From NCBI GenBank assembly GCA_035307785.1, contig DATGHS010000250.1, positions 1 through 7,396 on the forward strand: 7,396 bases of DNA, read 5' to 3'. A program made the translations under genes and the position numbers. How positions within the stretch are numbered: the stretch's first letter is position 1; every line of letters starts with the position of its first letter. The notes under the pieces were generated by a model. It did no database searches and was not told the origin of the DNA. It was given only the letters and a program-made list of their open reading frames with translations. This stretch comes from DATGHS01 sp035307785. GTDB taxonomy: Bacteria; Planctomycetota; Planctomycetia; Gemmatales; Gemmataceae. Shown piece after piece: positions 1 through 5,467 of this stretch.

Positions 1-103
1 GGACCCCCGCTAGCCATCTTCTCTGTTCCACAGCACAGAAGCGAAGCGTTTCGAGCCGCCGGAAGACTCACACAAAACCGGGCTCCGCGATTCCACTTGA
101 ACC

Positions 104-418
104 TTGTGCCAAGACAACATCGCCCGCAAACGTATAAAGGACGAGCGAATTCCAACTTTTTTGCATCAGCAGAGTCGGCCGACGTTCTTCACGCGCGATG
201 CGGATTTCTACGACCATACTTTATGTCACGAGCGGTATTGTTTGGTATTTCTCGATCTACCGCAAAAGCTAGTTGCTGTATACATTCGTCGCGTATTGCG
301 CCATCCAGCCATTAACTCGAAGGCCAAGCGGATGGGATTGGTCATTCGAGTGGAGGAATCAGGGTTGACTGTTTGGCGAATCCATAGGGCACATGAGATT
401 CGGCTCGCTTGGAAGTGA
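104..418 (+). pseudogene. Probable 5'-truncated PIN-like (toxin-type) gene remnant
   Basis: The frame encodes about 104 residues. From about residue 17 on it reads like a real protein: a stretch beginning IPTFLHQQSRPTFFTRDADF, then a LCHERYCLVFLD strand, an IRRVLRHPA helix, AKRMG and GLTVWR. From memory, this RPTFF-T-D-x-DFY / YCLV / AKRMG / VWR pattern occurs in small planctomycete proteins that I associate with PIN-like, DUF5615-type putative RNase toxins; that assignment is tentative. The frame has stops at 11-13 and 98-100, and the only start after them is a TTG at 104 with no clear Shine-Dalgarno sequence. The other two frames upstream show no matching N-terminus carrying the expected early acidic residue. 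I infer a 5'-deleted remnant, though a short gene starting at TTG is possible. No antitoxin-like partner is visible. Confidence 0.42.
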
Positions 419-426
419 ATTGGACC

Positions 427-459
427 CGCGCCAGTCAATTTAGTCAACGTGCTGGCGCG
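427..459 (+). terminator. GC-rich hairpin after the PIN-like remnant, possible terminator
   Basis: Perfect 8-bp arms CGCGCCAG (427-434) and CTGGCGCG (452-459) enclose a 17-nt AT-rich loop, starting 9 nt after the remnant's stop codon. The sequence after it is taaaccc rather than a T-run, so it is not a classical intrinsic terminator. Position suggests a 3' end structure or boundary element. Confidence 0.35.
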
Positions 460-471
460 TAAACCCGCGCC

Positions 472-499
472 TTGACATCCCGCAACGGGATCGTATCTT
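472..499 (+). promoter_or_regulatory. Sigma-70-type promoter with an operator-like palindrome in the spacer
   Basis: A perfect -35 box TTGACA (472-477) is followed after 16 nt by TATCTT (494-499), which matches four of six -10 consensus positions. Between them lies a palindrome, ATCCCG (477-482), CAA, CGGGAT (486-491), in a position where a bound protein would block RNA polymerase. Transcription would start near 506 and read into the 10-bp repeats at 535-584. No convincing gene begins within the next 600 nt, so the target is unclear: the EF-hand gene at 1168 through a long leader, a non-coding RNA, or a lost gene. Confidence 0.5.
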
Positions 500-534
500 T
501 CCGCGGCGTCGGGTGCGCTAAATTGTGGCCGAGG

Positions 535-584
535 GTTACACAATGTTACACAATGTTACACAACTGCAACAGAATGTTACACCC
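535..584 (+). repeat. Phased 10-bp direct repeats, GTTACACAAT
   Basis: GTTACACAAT occurs at 535-544 and 545-554, GTTACACAAC follows at 555-564, and GTTACACCC lies at 576-584 after an 11-nt interruption. The unit period of 10 bp is about one helical turn, so bound proteins would lie on the same DNA face. The array starts about 30 nt after the predicted transcription start of the promoter at 472-499. The unit does not match the DnaA box TTATCCACA. A regulator-binding array is one possibility; a scattered planctomycete repeat is another. Confidence 0.7.
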
Positions 585-661
585 GTAAAGAATTTCGGCT
601 TTGGAGGCAAATCGGCCATCTTCGCGATCAGCAACGTTTTTACACCGTCTCGTCCGTTTCC

Positions 662-684
662 GGGGGAAGGGAATGACTTCCCCC
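662..684. repeat. 8-bp GC-rich hairpin
   Basis: GGGGGAAG (662-669) pairs perfectly with CTTCCCCC (677-684) across a 7-nt loop, ggaatga. No T-run follows, so an intrinsic terminator is not supported. It could act as a stable RNA structure downstream of the promoter at 472-499. Confidence 0.45.
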
Positions 685-866
685 CACAAGCGTCTATATC
701 ATGGAGTCTGCCACCTCAACATTTGGCTGAATTGCTAAGGTATGGTCATGCGTCGTGCATCTATCACTTTCGCAGATTGTAGGGCGGCCCGAATCTTCGA
801 GGCCCGCCGAAGGGCGCCGTGCCGAACGGGCAGGCTCCAAGACCCGGACCTTTCCGTTTACACACC

Positions 867-920
867 AGCGCGCGTACAAGCACTAGCGCGCGCACAAGTC
901 CTAGCACCGCTCAAGGTACC
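867..920. repeat. Degenerate 18-bp tandem repeat, about three units
   Basis: Unit 1 (867-884) is AGCGCGCGTACAAGCACT and unit 2 (885-902) is AGCGCGCGCACAAGTCCT, differing at three positions. Unit 3 (903-920) begins AGCACCGCTCAAG and is more diverged. Eighteen bp equals six codons, so the tract translates as a low-complexity Ala/Gln/Leu or Thr/Ser/Arg peptide depending on frame. I take it as non-coding, lying upstream of the EF-hand gene's signal peptide. Confidence 0.55.
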
Positions 921-1058
921 GCCCCAGGCACCGCTCAACGCTCAATTAGCTCAAGTTGTGCGAAGGCGCGAGGCGCACTGCCGCAACATCTTGTCCAATA
1001 AGGGCGATACGGAGAACGCGCTTAGCCCCAGCAAGCGCAGTTTGAGCGGACTTGAGCG
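908..1058. promoter_or_regulatory. Cluster of CGCTCAA/TTGAGCG heptamers upstream of the EF-hand gene
   Basis: CGCTCAA occurs at 908-914, 932-938 and 939-945, with a near copy AGCTCAA at 948-954. The reverse complement TTGAGCG occurs at 1042-1048 and 1052-1058, two copies 10 bp apart. The tandem pair at 932-945 could pair with the two reverse copies as a long-range stem with a 3-nt bulge. The cluster ends 110 nt before the EF-hand start codon. It may be protein-binding sites or leader structure; some copies overlap the degenerate tandem repeat and may be by-products of it. Confidence 0.4.
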
Positions 1059-1156
1059 CTTGGATCAGCACCGCCGAAACCTGTGCGACTGGCCAACCGG
1101 CGATTATGCTAGTCCAGCATCGCTATTGAAAAGCCGATTCGCATTGTCAGACTTCC

Positions 1157-1160
1157 GAGG
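1157..1160 (+). promoter_or_regulatory. Ribosome binding site fixing the EF-hand gene start
   Basis: GAGG lies 7 nt before the ATG at 1168, immediately ahead of a typical signal peptide. It supports starting there rather than at the in-frame ATG at 742, which would place 142 low-complexity residues before the signal peptide. Confidence 0.7.
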
Positions 1161-1167
1161 TACAATC

Positions 1168-2826
1168 ATGCGACCATCCGTTTTCGCCTTCATGGTCTTA
1201 TTCCTGTTTGTTGTGAACGCTTTCGCCGAGCCGCCGGCCACGCTGAAACCCGTGGCTCAGGATGAGCAGGAACTCGTCTTCCTGCAATCCTCGCGGCCTT
1301 ATCGGCTGCGGCTGCATTTGCAAATCCAGGGCGAATCGTTTCAAACGCAATGGAATCGCATCGTCGAAGCGCTGTTTCAGTATCTCGACGTAGATGGCAA
1401 TGGCGTCTTGAGCGCAGCGGAACTCGAGCACGCGCCCAGCCCCGAGCAGCTGCGAGGGCTTATCCAAGGGTCAACGGAACTCGAGGCGGCCGGGCCGCCG
1501 GAGATGGCGGAGGTTACCGATAACTCGAAGGCCGGCGTGACTCTGGAGCAGTTGAAGTCGTATTACCGCCGGGCCGGTATCGCTCCGTGGCAGGCCGAAT
1601 GGGCCACACGCGGCAGCCCGCCCGGGTATCTCGATACGGCGATTCTGAAGCACTGGAAGCTGGCCGAGGGCGACAAGTGGCCGAAGCGTGTCCTACAGAA
1701 TGCCGTCAATAGTCTCTTCGAACTCGACAAGGATGGCGACGAGTTGATTACGTTTCAAGAACTCGCCCCCAACAACGGCTTTCCCGCTTTTGGAATACAA
1801 CTGCTGCCGCAGGCGAAGGATTGCCCGTTTCTGCTGCCCGACAACACGAAAATGGGCCGCAAGCAACTGGCCGCCAGGCTGTTGGAGAAATACGACCGCA
1901 AGAAGCACGGCAAGGTGACGCGGGAAGAAATCGGCTTGCCGGCCGAGCTATTCCAGGCACTCGACCACAACAAGGACGGCGCGCTCGATGCCGACGAGCT
2001 TGCCGCCTGGCTCGATTTGCCGCCGGACTTGGATTTGTTGGTGCGGCTGGACTCACCGGAAAACGAAGGTGTTCACGTTCTGCCCGGCTCGGACGGCAAG
2101 CCATCGCCGCTGGCAGCGCGCAGCAAATCCTCCCGCGTCGGTTCGGTGCTGATGCAGTTGCCGGAGGAGCAACTGGAAGTCATCCGCGTGGCCGGCTCGC
2201 CGGCCGAGCGACAACAGGCCATGCCGCTGGCGCCATTGCAGGGCTTTAAGGACGACTACGAGATCGACAGCAAGCAAATCTTCCAGCCGCCATTCACCAT
2301 GGTGGCGTACTTCCGCCTGGCCGACCGTAACGGCGACAACAAACTCACCGGCAAGGAAATTCGCGCCTTCGTGGAGTTGCAGAAGAAGCTAGTCACGCGT
2401 TCGACGGTGCTGACGATTGTCGATCGCGGGCAAAACTTGTTCGAATTCATTGATGCCGACCACGACCGACGGTTGAGCCGGCGCGAACTCATGACGCTTT
2501 GGGACCGGCTGGCCCCATGGGCCAAACCGGGGACCGACTCCTTCGACCCCAAGGACCTGCCACGTCAATTCCAAATCATCCTCAGCCATGGCGAACTGCG
2601 TTCGCCGGAAGGCGACCCTGGTTCCGGTAGCGTGATTCGCGCCGCCAACCGCCTGCGCGGCCCGCTCTGGTTCCGCAAGATGGACCGCAACGCCGATGGC
2701 GACGTATCGCGCCAGGAGTTCCTCGGCACGCCGGAGCAATTCAAGCTCATTGACAAGGACGGCGACGGGCTGATTGATTTGCAGGAAGCGGTGCAAGCGG
2801 GGGAGATATTGAAGCCGAAGAAATGA
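1168..2826 (+). CDS. Secreted multi-EF-hand calcium-binding protein
   Basis: The 552-residue product begins with a Sec-type signal peptide: MRPS, a hydrophobic core at about 5-18, and probable cleavage after AFA at residue 20. Seven EF-hand loops have Asp at position 1 and Glu at position 12: 74-85 (DVDGNGVLSAAE), 187-198, 266-277, 386-397, 429-440, 506-517 and 529-540 (DKDGDGLIDLQE). The loop at 187 has Glu instead of Gly at position 6. A degenerate loop at 243-254 has Lys and His at ligand positions, and a weaker relict lies near 118. The last two loops form a close pair. EF-hands bind Ca2+, so this is probably a periplasmic or exported calcium-binding or calcium-structured protein. I see no catalytic domain; 280-375 and 441-495 lack recognised motifs. 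Such proteins are common in planctomycetes but mostly uncharacterised. The stop codon overlaps the inverted repeat at 2825-2888. Confidence 0.9.
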   Translation: MRPSVFAFMVLFLFVVNAFAEPPATLKPVAQDEQELVFLQSSRPYRLRLHLQIQGESFQTQWNRIVEALFQYLDVDGNGVLSAAELEHAPSPEQLRGLIQGSTELEAAGPPEMAEVTDNSKAGVTLEQLKSYYRRAGIAPWQAEWATRGSPPGYLDTAILKHWKLAEGDKWPKRVLQNAVNSLFELDKDGDELITFQELAPNNGFPAFGIQLLPQAKDCPFLLPDNTKMGRKQLAARLLEKYDRKKHGKVTREEIGLPAELFQALDHNKDGALDADELAAWLDLPPDLDLLVRLDSPENEGVHVLPGSDGKPSPLAARSKSSRVGSVLMQLPEEQLEVIRVAGSPAERQQAMPLAPLQGFKDDYEIDSKQIFQPPFTMVAYFRLADRNGDNKLTGKEIRAFVELQKKLVTRSTVLTIVDRGQNLFEFIDADHDRRLSRRELMTLWDRLAPWAKPGTDSFDPKDLPRQFQIILSHGELRSPEGDPGSGSVIRAANRLRGPLWFRKMDRNADGDVSRQEFLGTPEQFKLIDKDGDGLIDLQEAVQAGEILKPKK

Positions 2827-2888
2827 ACCACAAAGGACATGAAGAACAAAGAATTCCTTATTTGTGTGCTTCATGTCCTTTGTGGTTC
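2825..2888. repeat. Perfect 20-bp inverted repeat, interspersed palindromic element
   Basis: The arm at 2825-2844 (GAACCACAAAGGACATGAAG) is exactly complementary to 2869-2888, with a 24-nt loop carrying ACAAA (2846-2850) and TTTGT (2861-2865), which can extend the pairing. The left arm begins inside the TGA stop of the EF-hand gene; the right arm ends 17 nt before the M81 start. Read as protein the arms give NHKGHEE and FMSFVV. I recall such peptides as the translated signature of a palindromic repeat family common in planctomycetes and related bacteria and often annotated by mistake as gene ends. No T-run follows, so termination is uncertain, but the RNA hairpin should be very stable and could protect the upstream mRNA's 3' end. 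Confidence 0.85.
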
Positions 2889-2905
2889 GTTCTGAGAGAG
2901 CAAAT

Positions 2906-4408
2906 ATGCGTGTTGGCATCATTGCTTTTCTGCACGAATCGAACACGTTTATCCAGCAGCCGACGTCGTTCGAGAATTTCAAACAGGACCTGCTCCTGCG
3001 CGGCGAAGAAGTCCGACAACTGGAATCGACTCATCACGAAGTTGGCGGCTTCTTTGCAGGTCTGGCCGAAGCCGGAATCGAAGCGGTACCGCTATTCGCG
3101 GCCAGGTCAATGCCGTATGGCCCCGTAGCGGCGGTCGTGTTCGACTGGATGCTAGCCGTGATAATGCGCCAACTCGTCGACAATGAAGAGTTCTTGGACG
3201 GCTTGCTCGTGGCTGTGCACGGGGCCATGGTCGCCGAAGGCGTGGACGATGCCGATGGGTTCTGGCTCACGAAATGCCGCCAGACGCTAGGAGCGACCAA
3301 GCCGATCATCGGCACGCTCGATCCGCACGGCAATCTCTCCGAGCGCATGGTCGCGGCTACCGATGCCTTGATCTCCTATCGCACCAACCCGCATCTCGAC
3401 CAGCGTGAGCGCGGGCAAGAAGCGGCCACGCTCATGGCCCGCACGCTCCGCGGCGAAGTGAAGCCGACACAGGCCGCCGCGTTTCCGCCGCTGATCATCA
3501 ACATCGAGCGGCAACGGACGAGCGATTTCCCTTGCCGTGAATTACACCGCGTGGCCGAGGTGCATCGGCGGCACCCGGGCGTGCTTGCCACCAGCGTGAT
3601 GCTCGGCTTCCCTTATGCAGACGTGCCGGAAATGGGCTCTGCGCTTATCGTGGTAACGGATAATGATCGCGCACTGGCGCAGCAGATCGTGAATTCCTGG
3701 GCCCATCGTCAGCTATGGTCGAACCGGCATCAATTTGTGGGGCACCTCATTGGGATTTCACAAGCGTTAAAGAGCGCATCTGAATTAGAAGGCCCGATTT
3801 GTCTGCTCGATATGGGCGACAATGTGGGCGGCGGTTCGCCGGGCGACGGCACGTTGCTGGGGCATGCATTGCTCATCGCCAATTTGAAGGATTCATTCGT
3901 TTGCCTTTGCGATCCGGAGTCGGTGCAGCAATGCTTCGCTGCCGGCATCGGCAAGACGCCGCATCTCTGGGCCGGTGGCAAGAATGACAAGCGACATGGC
4001 CCGCCGCTGGAAGGCGATTTCGCCGTACTGAATCTGTGCGATGGCCGCTTCGAGGAAACCCAGGTCCGGCATGGCGGTATCCGCTCCTTCGACCAGGGGC
4101 CAACCGCGGTGGTGCGTAGCCGCCACGGGCTCACGCTGTTGCTGAATTCGCGCCGCGTGGCCCCATTTAGCCTTTGCCAGCTAACTTCGTGCGGCATCCA
4201 GCCGGAAAAGTTCCGCATCCTGGTCGCCAAAGGCGTGCACGCGCCGGTCGCGGCCTATGAGCCGGTGTGCAAGCACTTCATCCGCGTGAACACGCCCGGC
4301 GTGACCACGGCGGACCTATCGGAACTTTATTTCAAGCATCGCCGCCAGCCGATGTTCCCGTTCGAGCCGGACATGGAGTGGGGCGGCGGTGGAGCGACGC
4401 CGTTGTAA
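2906..4408 (+). CDS. M81 family (MlrC/microcystinase C-like) metallopeptidase
   Basis: The 500-residue product matches the M81/MlrC family in length and motifs. The N-terminus MRVGIIAFLHESNTF is the family opening. Candidate metal and catalytic residues are Glu45 (HHEVGG), His105 (AVHGAM), Asp139 and His141 (LDPHGN) and His163 (NPHLDQRERG). The 33-residue gap between His105 and Asp139, the D-x-H pair and the 21-residue gap to His163 agree with the catalytic set I recall for MlrC. The glycine-rich DMGDNVGGGSPGDGT (302-316) and the C-terminal PMFPFEPD are also typical. MlrC hydrolyses linearised microcystin fragments, but most bacterial homologues have no known substrate and toxin breakdown should not be assumed. 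There is no signal peptide, so it is probably cytoplasmic. The ATG at 2906 is chosen because it gives the family N-terminus and follows GAGAG by 5 nt; the frame extends upstream only through the inverted repeat. Confidence 0.92.
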   Translation: MRVGIIAFLHESNTFIQQPTSFENFKQDLLLRGEEVRQLESTHHEVGGFFAGLAEAGIEAVPLFAARSMPYGPVAAVVFDWMLAVIMRQLVDNEEFLDGLLVAVHGAMVAEGVDDADGFWLTKCRQTLGATKPIIGTLDPHGNLSERMVAATDALISYRTNPHLDQRERGQEAATLMARTLRGEVKPTQAAAFPPLIINIERQRTSDFPCRELHRVAEVHRRHPGVLATSVMLGFPYADVPEMGSALIVVTDNDRALAQQIVNSWAHRQLWSNRHQFVGHLIGISQALKSASELEGPICLLDMGDNVGGGSPGDGTLLGHALLIANLKDSFVCLCDPESVQQCFAAGIGKTPHLWAGGKNDKRHGPPLEGDFAVLNLCDGRFEETQVRHGGIRSFDQGPTAVVRSRHGLTLLLNSRRVAPFSLCQLTSCGIQPEKFRILVAKGVHAPVAAYEPVCKHFIRVNTPGVTTADLSELYFKHRRQPMFPFEPDMEWGGGGATPL

Positions 4409-4432
4409 GCGCCGGCGCTCGCGAGGCAAAAT

Positions 4433-4466
4433 GCAGAAAATCCAGTAGGGGAGGCACGGATTTTGC
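4433..4466 (+). terminator. Hairpin after the M81 gene, possible terminator or alternative leader stem
   Basis: AAAATCC (4437-4443) pairs with GGATTTT (4458-4464), and two more pairs (GC at 4433-4434 with GC at 4465-4466) form beyond a 2-nt bulge; the loop is 14 nt. The U-rich side lies inside the stem, as in some bidirectional terminators. Its left arm shares 4441-4443 with the stem that covers the next gene's Shine-Dalgarno sequence, so the two folds exclude each other. Confidence 0.4.
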
Positions 4467-4498
4467 GGAAATGAAGAGTCTACTTTCCCCTAACTGGA
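4441..4498 (+). promoter_or_regulatory. Leader stem pairing with the Shine-Dalgarno of the first TIGR03067 gene
   Basis: TCCAGTAGGGGA (4441-4452) is complementary to 4486-4498 (TCCCCTA, one extra A, CTGGA): 12 base pairs interrupted by one bulged A, with two possible G-U pairs extending inward. The right arm contains most of the ribosome binding site GGAG (4496-4499), 7 nt before the ATG at 4507. If it forms in the mRNA it should limit translation. With the overlapping stem at 4433-4466 the leader could switch between two folds. No known riboswitch class is recognised. Confidence 0.45.
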
Positions 4499-4506
4499 GA
4501 AACACT

Positions 4507-4929
4507 ATGAAAACAACCCTCATTGCCATTGCGATTGGCTTGCTGCTGGCTGGGACCGCTTTGGCCGACGATAATGACCCGCAAAAGCTACAAGGTAACT
4601 GGTCGGTGGTTTCCGCCGAACACCATGGCCGTAAAGTGGTAGAGGACGAACTATCGCGGCCCAAGGTGATATTCAAGGGCAATGAAATGTCCTACGAAGA
4701 AAATGGGAAAGTCCGAAAAGGCACTTTCAAGGTGGATGATCGCACGAAGCCGGCCTGCATCAATATCAGTCCCGCCGACGGCGCGGAAGCAGGTCAGACA
4801 TTCCCCGGCATTTACGAAATCGATGGCGACACGTTGAAGCTTTGCGTCCGCGAAAAGGGCCAAGGTCGGCCGACCACGTTCAAAGGTGGCGAGGGCCTAC
4901 TCTTCGTCGTGATGAAACGCGGCAAATAG
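4507..4929 (+). CDS. Secreted TIGR03067 domain protein, first copy
   Basis: The 140-residue product has a signal peptide (MKTT, hydrophobic core at 5-17, likely cleavage after ALA at residue 20) and then one TIGR03067 domain filling the rest. Family hallmarks are QGNWSVVSAE (29-38), GTFKVDDRTKPACINI (72-87), GIYEIDGDTLKLCV (101-114), RPTTF (121-125) and a closing VMKRGK. TIGR03067 proteins are numerous in planctomycetes and functionally uncharacterised; the short exported form suggests a beta-rich, lipocalin-like periplasmic protein, which is inference. The ATG at 4507 is preferred because it starts the signal peptide and has GGAG 7 nt upstream. The in-frame ATG at 4470 would add 12 residues ahead of the signal peptide. 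It is followed by a paralogue at 5036. Confidence 0.9.
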   Translation: MKTTLIAIAIGLLLAGTALADDNDPQKLQGNWSVVSAEHHGRKVVEDELSRPKVIFKGNEMSYEENGKVRKGTFKVDDRTKPACINISPADGAEAGQTFPGIYEIDGDTLKLCVREKGQGRPTTFKGGEGLLFVVMKRGK

Positions 4930-4966
4930 CAAGCCTGGATTGACTTGGCAGGAATGCTTCGGGTAG

Positions 4967-5016
4967 GAATAAGGCAAGCCGAGTCGCGTCGTTTTGGGGC
5001 TCGGCTCGCCTTATTC
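4967..5016. terminator. 17-bp imperfect inverted repeat between the TIGR03067 genes
   Basis: Positions 4967-4983 pair with 5000-5016 across a 16-nt loop with a single A-C mismatch (4976/5007). The outer part is AATAAGGC against GCCTTATT, so the stem is A-rich on the left and U-rich on the right, as in bidirectional terminators, but no further T-run follows. It may end transcription from the first copy, or reduce read-through to the second gene and dedA. A weak promoter-like pair, TTGACT (4940-4945) and TAGGAA (4964-4969), lies just before it. Confidence 0.5.
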
Positions 5017-5029
5017 GCAATTTCAGGAG

Positions 5030-5046
5030 AAAGGCATGAAGCCTTT
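5030..5046 (+). promoter_or_regulatory. Start-codon hairpin of the second TIGR03067 gene
   Basis: AAAGGC (5030-5035) pairs with GCCTTT (5041-5046), leaving ATGAA with the start codon as a 5-nt loop. The ribosome binding site AGGAG (5025-5029) lies immediately 5' of the stem and remains accessible. The stem is short and may be coincidental. Confidence 0.3.
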
Positions 5047-5455
5047 GCTGGTTTTGTCAATCGCGTGGTGCTTGTTTGTTTCGCTGCCCGCGGATACCAA
5101 GGAGGCCGAAGGCTTGGAAGGCGAGTGGATCGTCATCTCGGAAGAGTCTTTCGGCAACAAGACTCCCGAACAAGAAACCTCGAAGATGAGGATTGCGGTT
5201 AAGGATGGCAAGATAATCGCTACGTTAGACAAGGAAAGCCACACGGCGACGTTCAAGATAGATGCCGATAAAAAGCCGGCGGAGATCGACATCACGCACC
5301 AGGATGGCCCCGACGCCGGGCGCACCGAACGTGGAATCTACGAATTCACTGGCGAGACTCTGAAACTATGCGTCAATGAAAACAGCACAGACCGGCCCAA
5401 GGAATTCAGTTCGAAGAATGGCACCCTGATGGTCTTGAAGCGCGTTAAACCCTGA
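5036..5455 (+). CDS. Secreted TIGR03067 domain protein, second copy
   Basis: The 139-residue product is a diverged paralogue of the protein at 4507-4929, with nearly the same length. Shared landmarks are LEGEWIV (27-33), ATFKIDADKKPAEIDI (71-86), DGPDAG (90-95), GIYEFTGETLKLCV (100-113), RPKEF (120-124) and a closing VLKRVKP. The signal peptide is MKPLLVLSIAWCLFVSLPA, with probable cleavage after Ala19. There is a Cys at 12, but Trp precedes it, so it is not a lipobox. The ATG at 5036 has a strong AGGAG 6 nt upstream; an in-frame TTG at 4994 would place 14 extra residues before the signal peptide. The stop is 12 nt before dedA, so the two are probably one transcript. Function is unknown. Strong divergence outside the motifs suggests an old duplication. 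Confidence 0.9.
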   Translation: MKPLLVLSIAWCLFVSLPADTKEAEGLEGEWIVISEESFGNKTPEQETSKMRIAVKDGKIIATLDKESHTATFKIDADKKPAEIDITHQDGPDAGRTERGIYEFTGETLKLCVNENSTDRPKEFSSKNGTLMVLKRVKP

Positions 5456-5467
5456 GGCACATCGAGT

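Larger units (their letters stand above)
419..1167. other. 749-nt stretch with no supported gene, rich in repeats and regulatory-like signals
   Basis: No open frame here looks like a conserved protein. An 85-codon frame from a GTG at 525 is generated partly by the 10-bp repeat and has no recognisable domain. A frame in phase with the EF-hand gene stays open from 742, but its peptide is repetitive and lies upstream of a clear signal peptide. The stretch contains a hairpin, a promoter with a palindrome, the GTTACACAAT repeats, a second hairpin, an 18-bp tandem repeat and the CGCTCAA heptamer cluster, listed separately. It could be the debris of a rearranged region, or a long regulatory leader for the EF-hand gene. 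Confidence 0.6.

Noticed and set aside
535..584. GTTACACAAT repeats as DnaA boxes or a replication origin
   Set aside because: The unit does not match TTATCCACA, there is no adjacent AT-rich unwinding region, and no replication gene is nearby.
535..584. GTTACACAAT repeats as a CRISPR array
   Set aside because: The units are 10 bp and directly adjacent with no spacers.
525..782. 85-codon + strand frame from a GTG, downstream of the promoter at 472-499
   Set aside because: Its first part is translated 10-bp repeat, it has no recognised domain and no clear Shine-Dalgarno sequence. I keep the region as regulatory or unassigned sequence, though a small gene is not fully excluded.
2389..2982. 197-codon - strand frame opposite the EF-hand gene
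   Set aside because: It is antisense to a well-supported gene, runs through the palindromic repeat and has no recognisable motif.
2906..4408. Naming the M81 gene mlrC
   Set aside because: Family membership is clear, but microcystin degradation is unsupported and the mlr neighbours are absent.
4267..4506. Upstream extension of the first TIGR03067 gene to an in-frame start at 4267
   Set aside because: It would overlap the end of the M81 gene by over 140 nt and bury the signal peptide.
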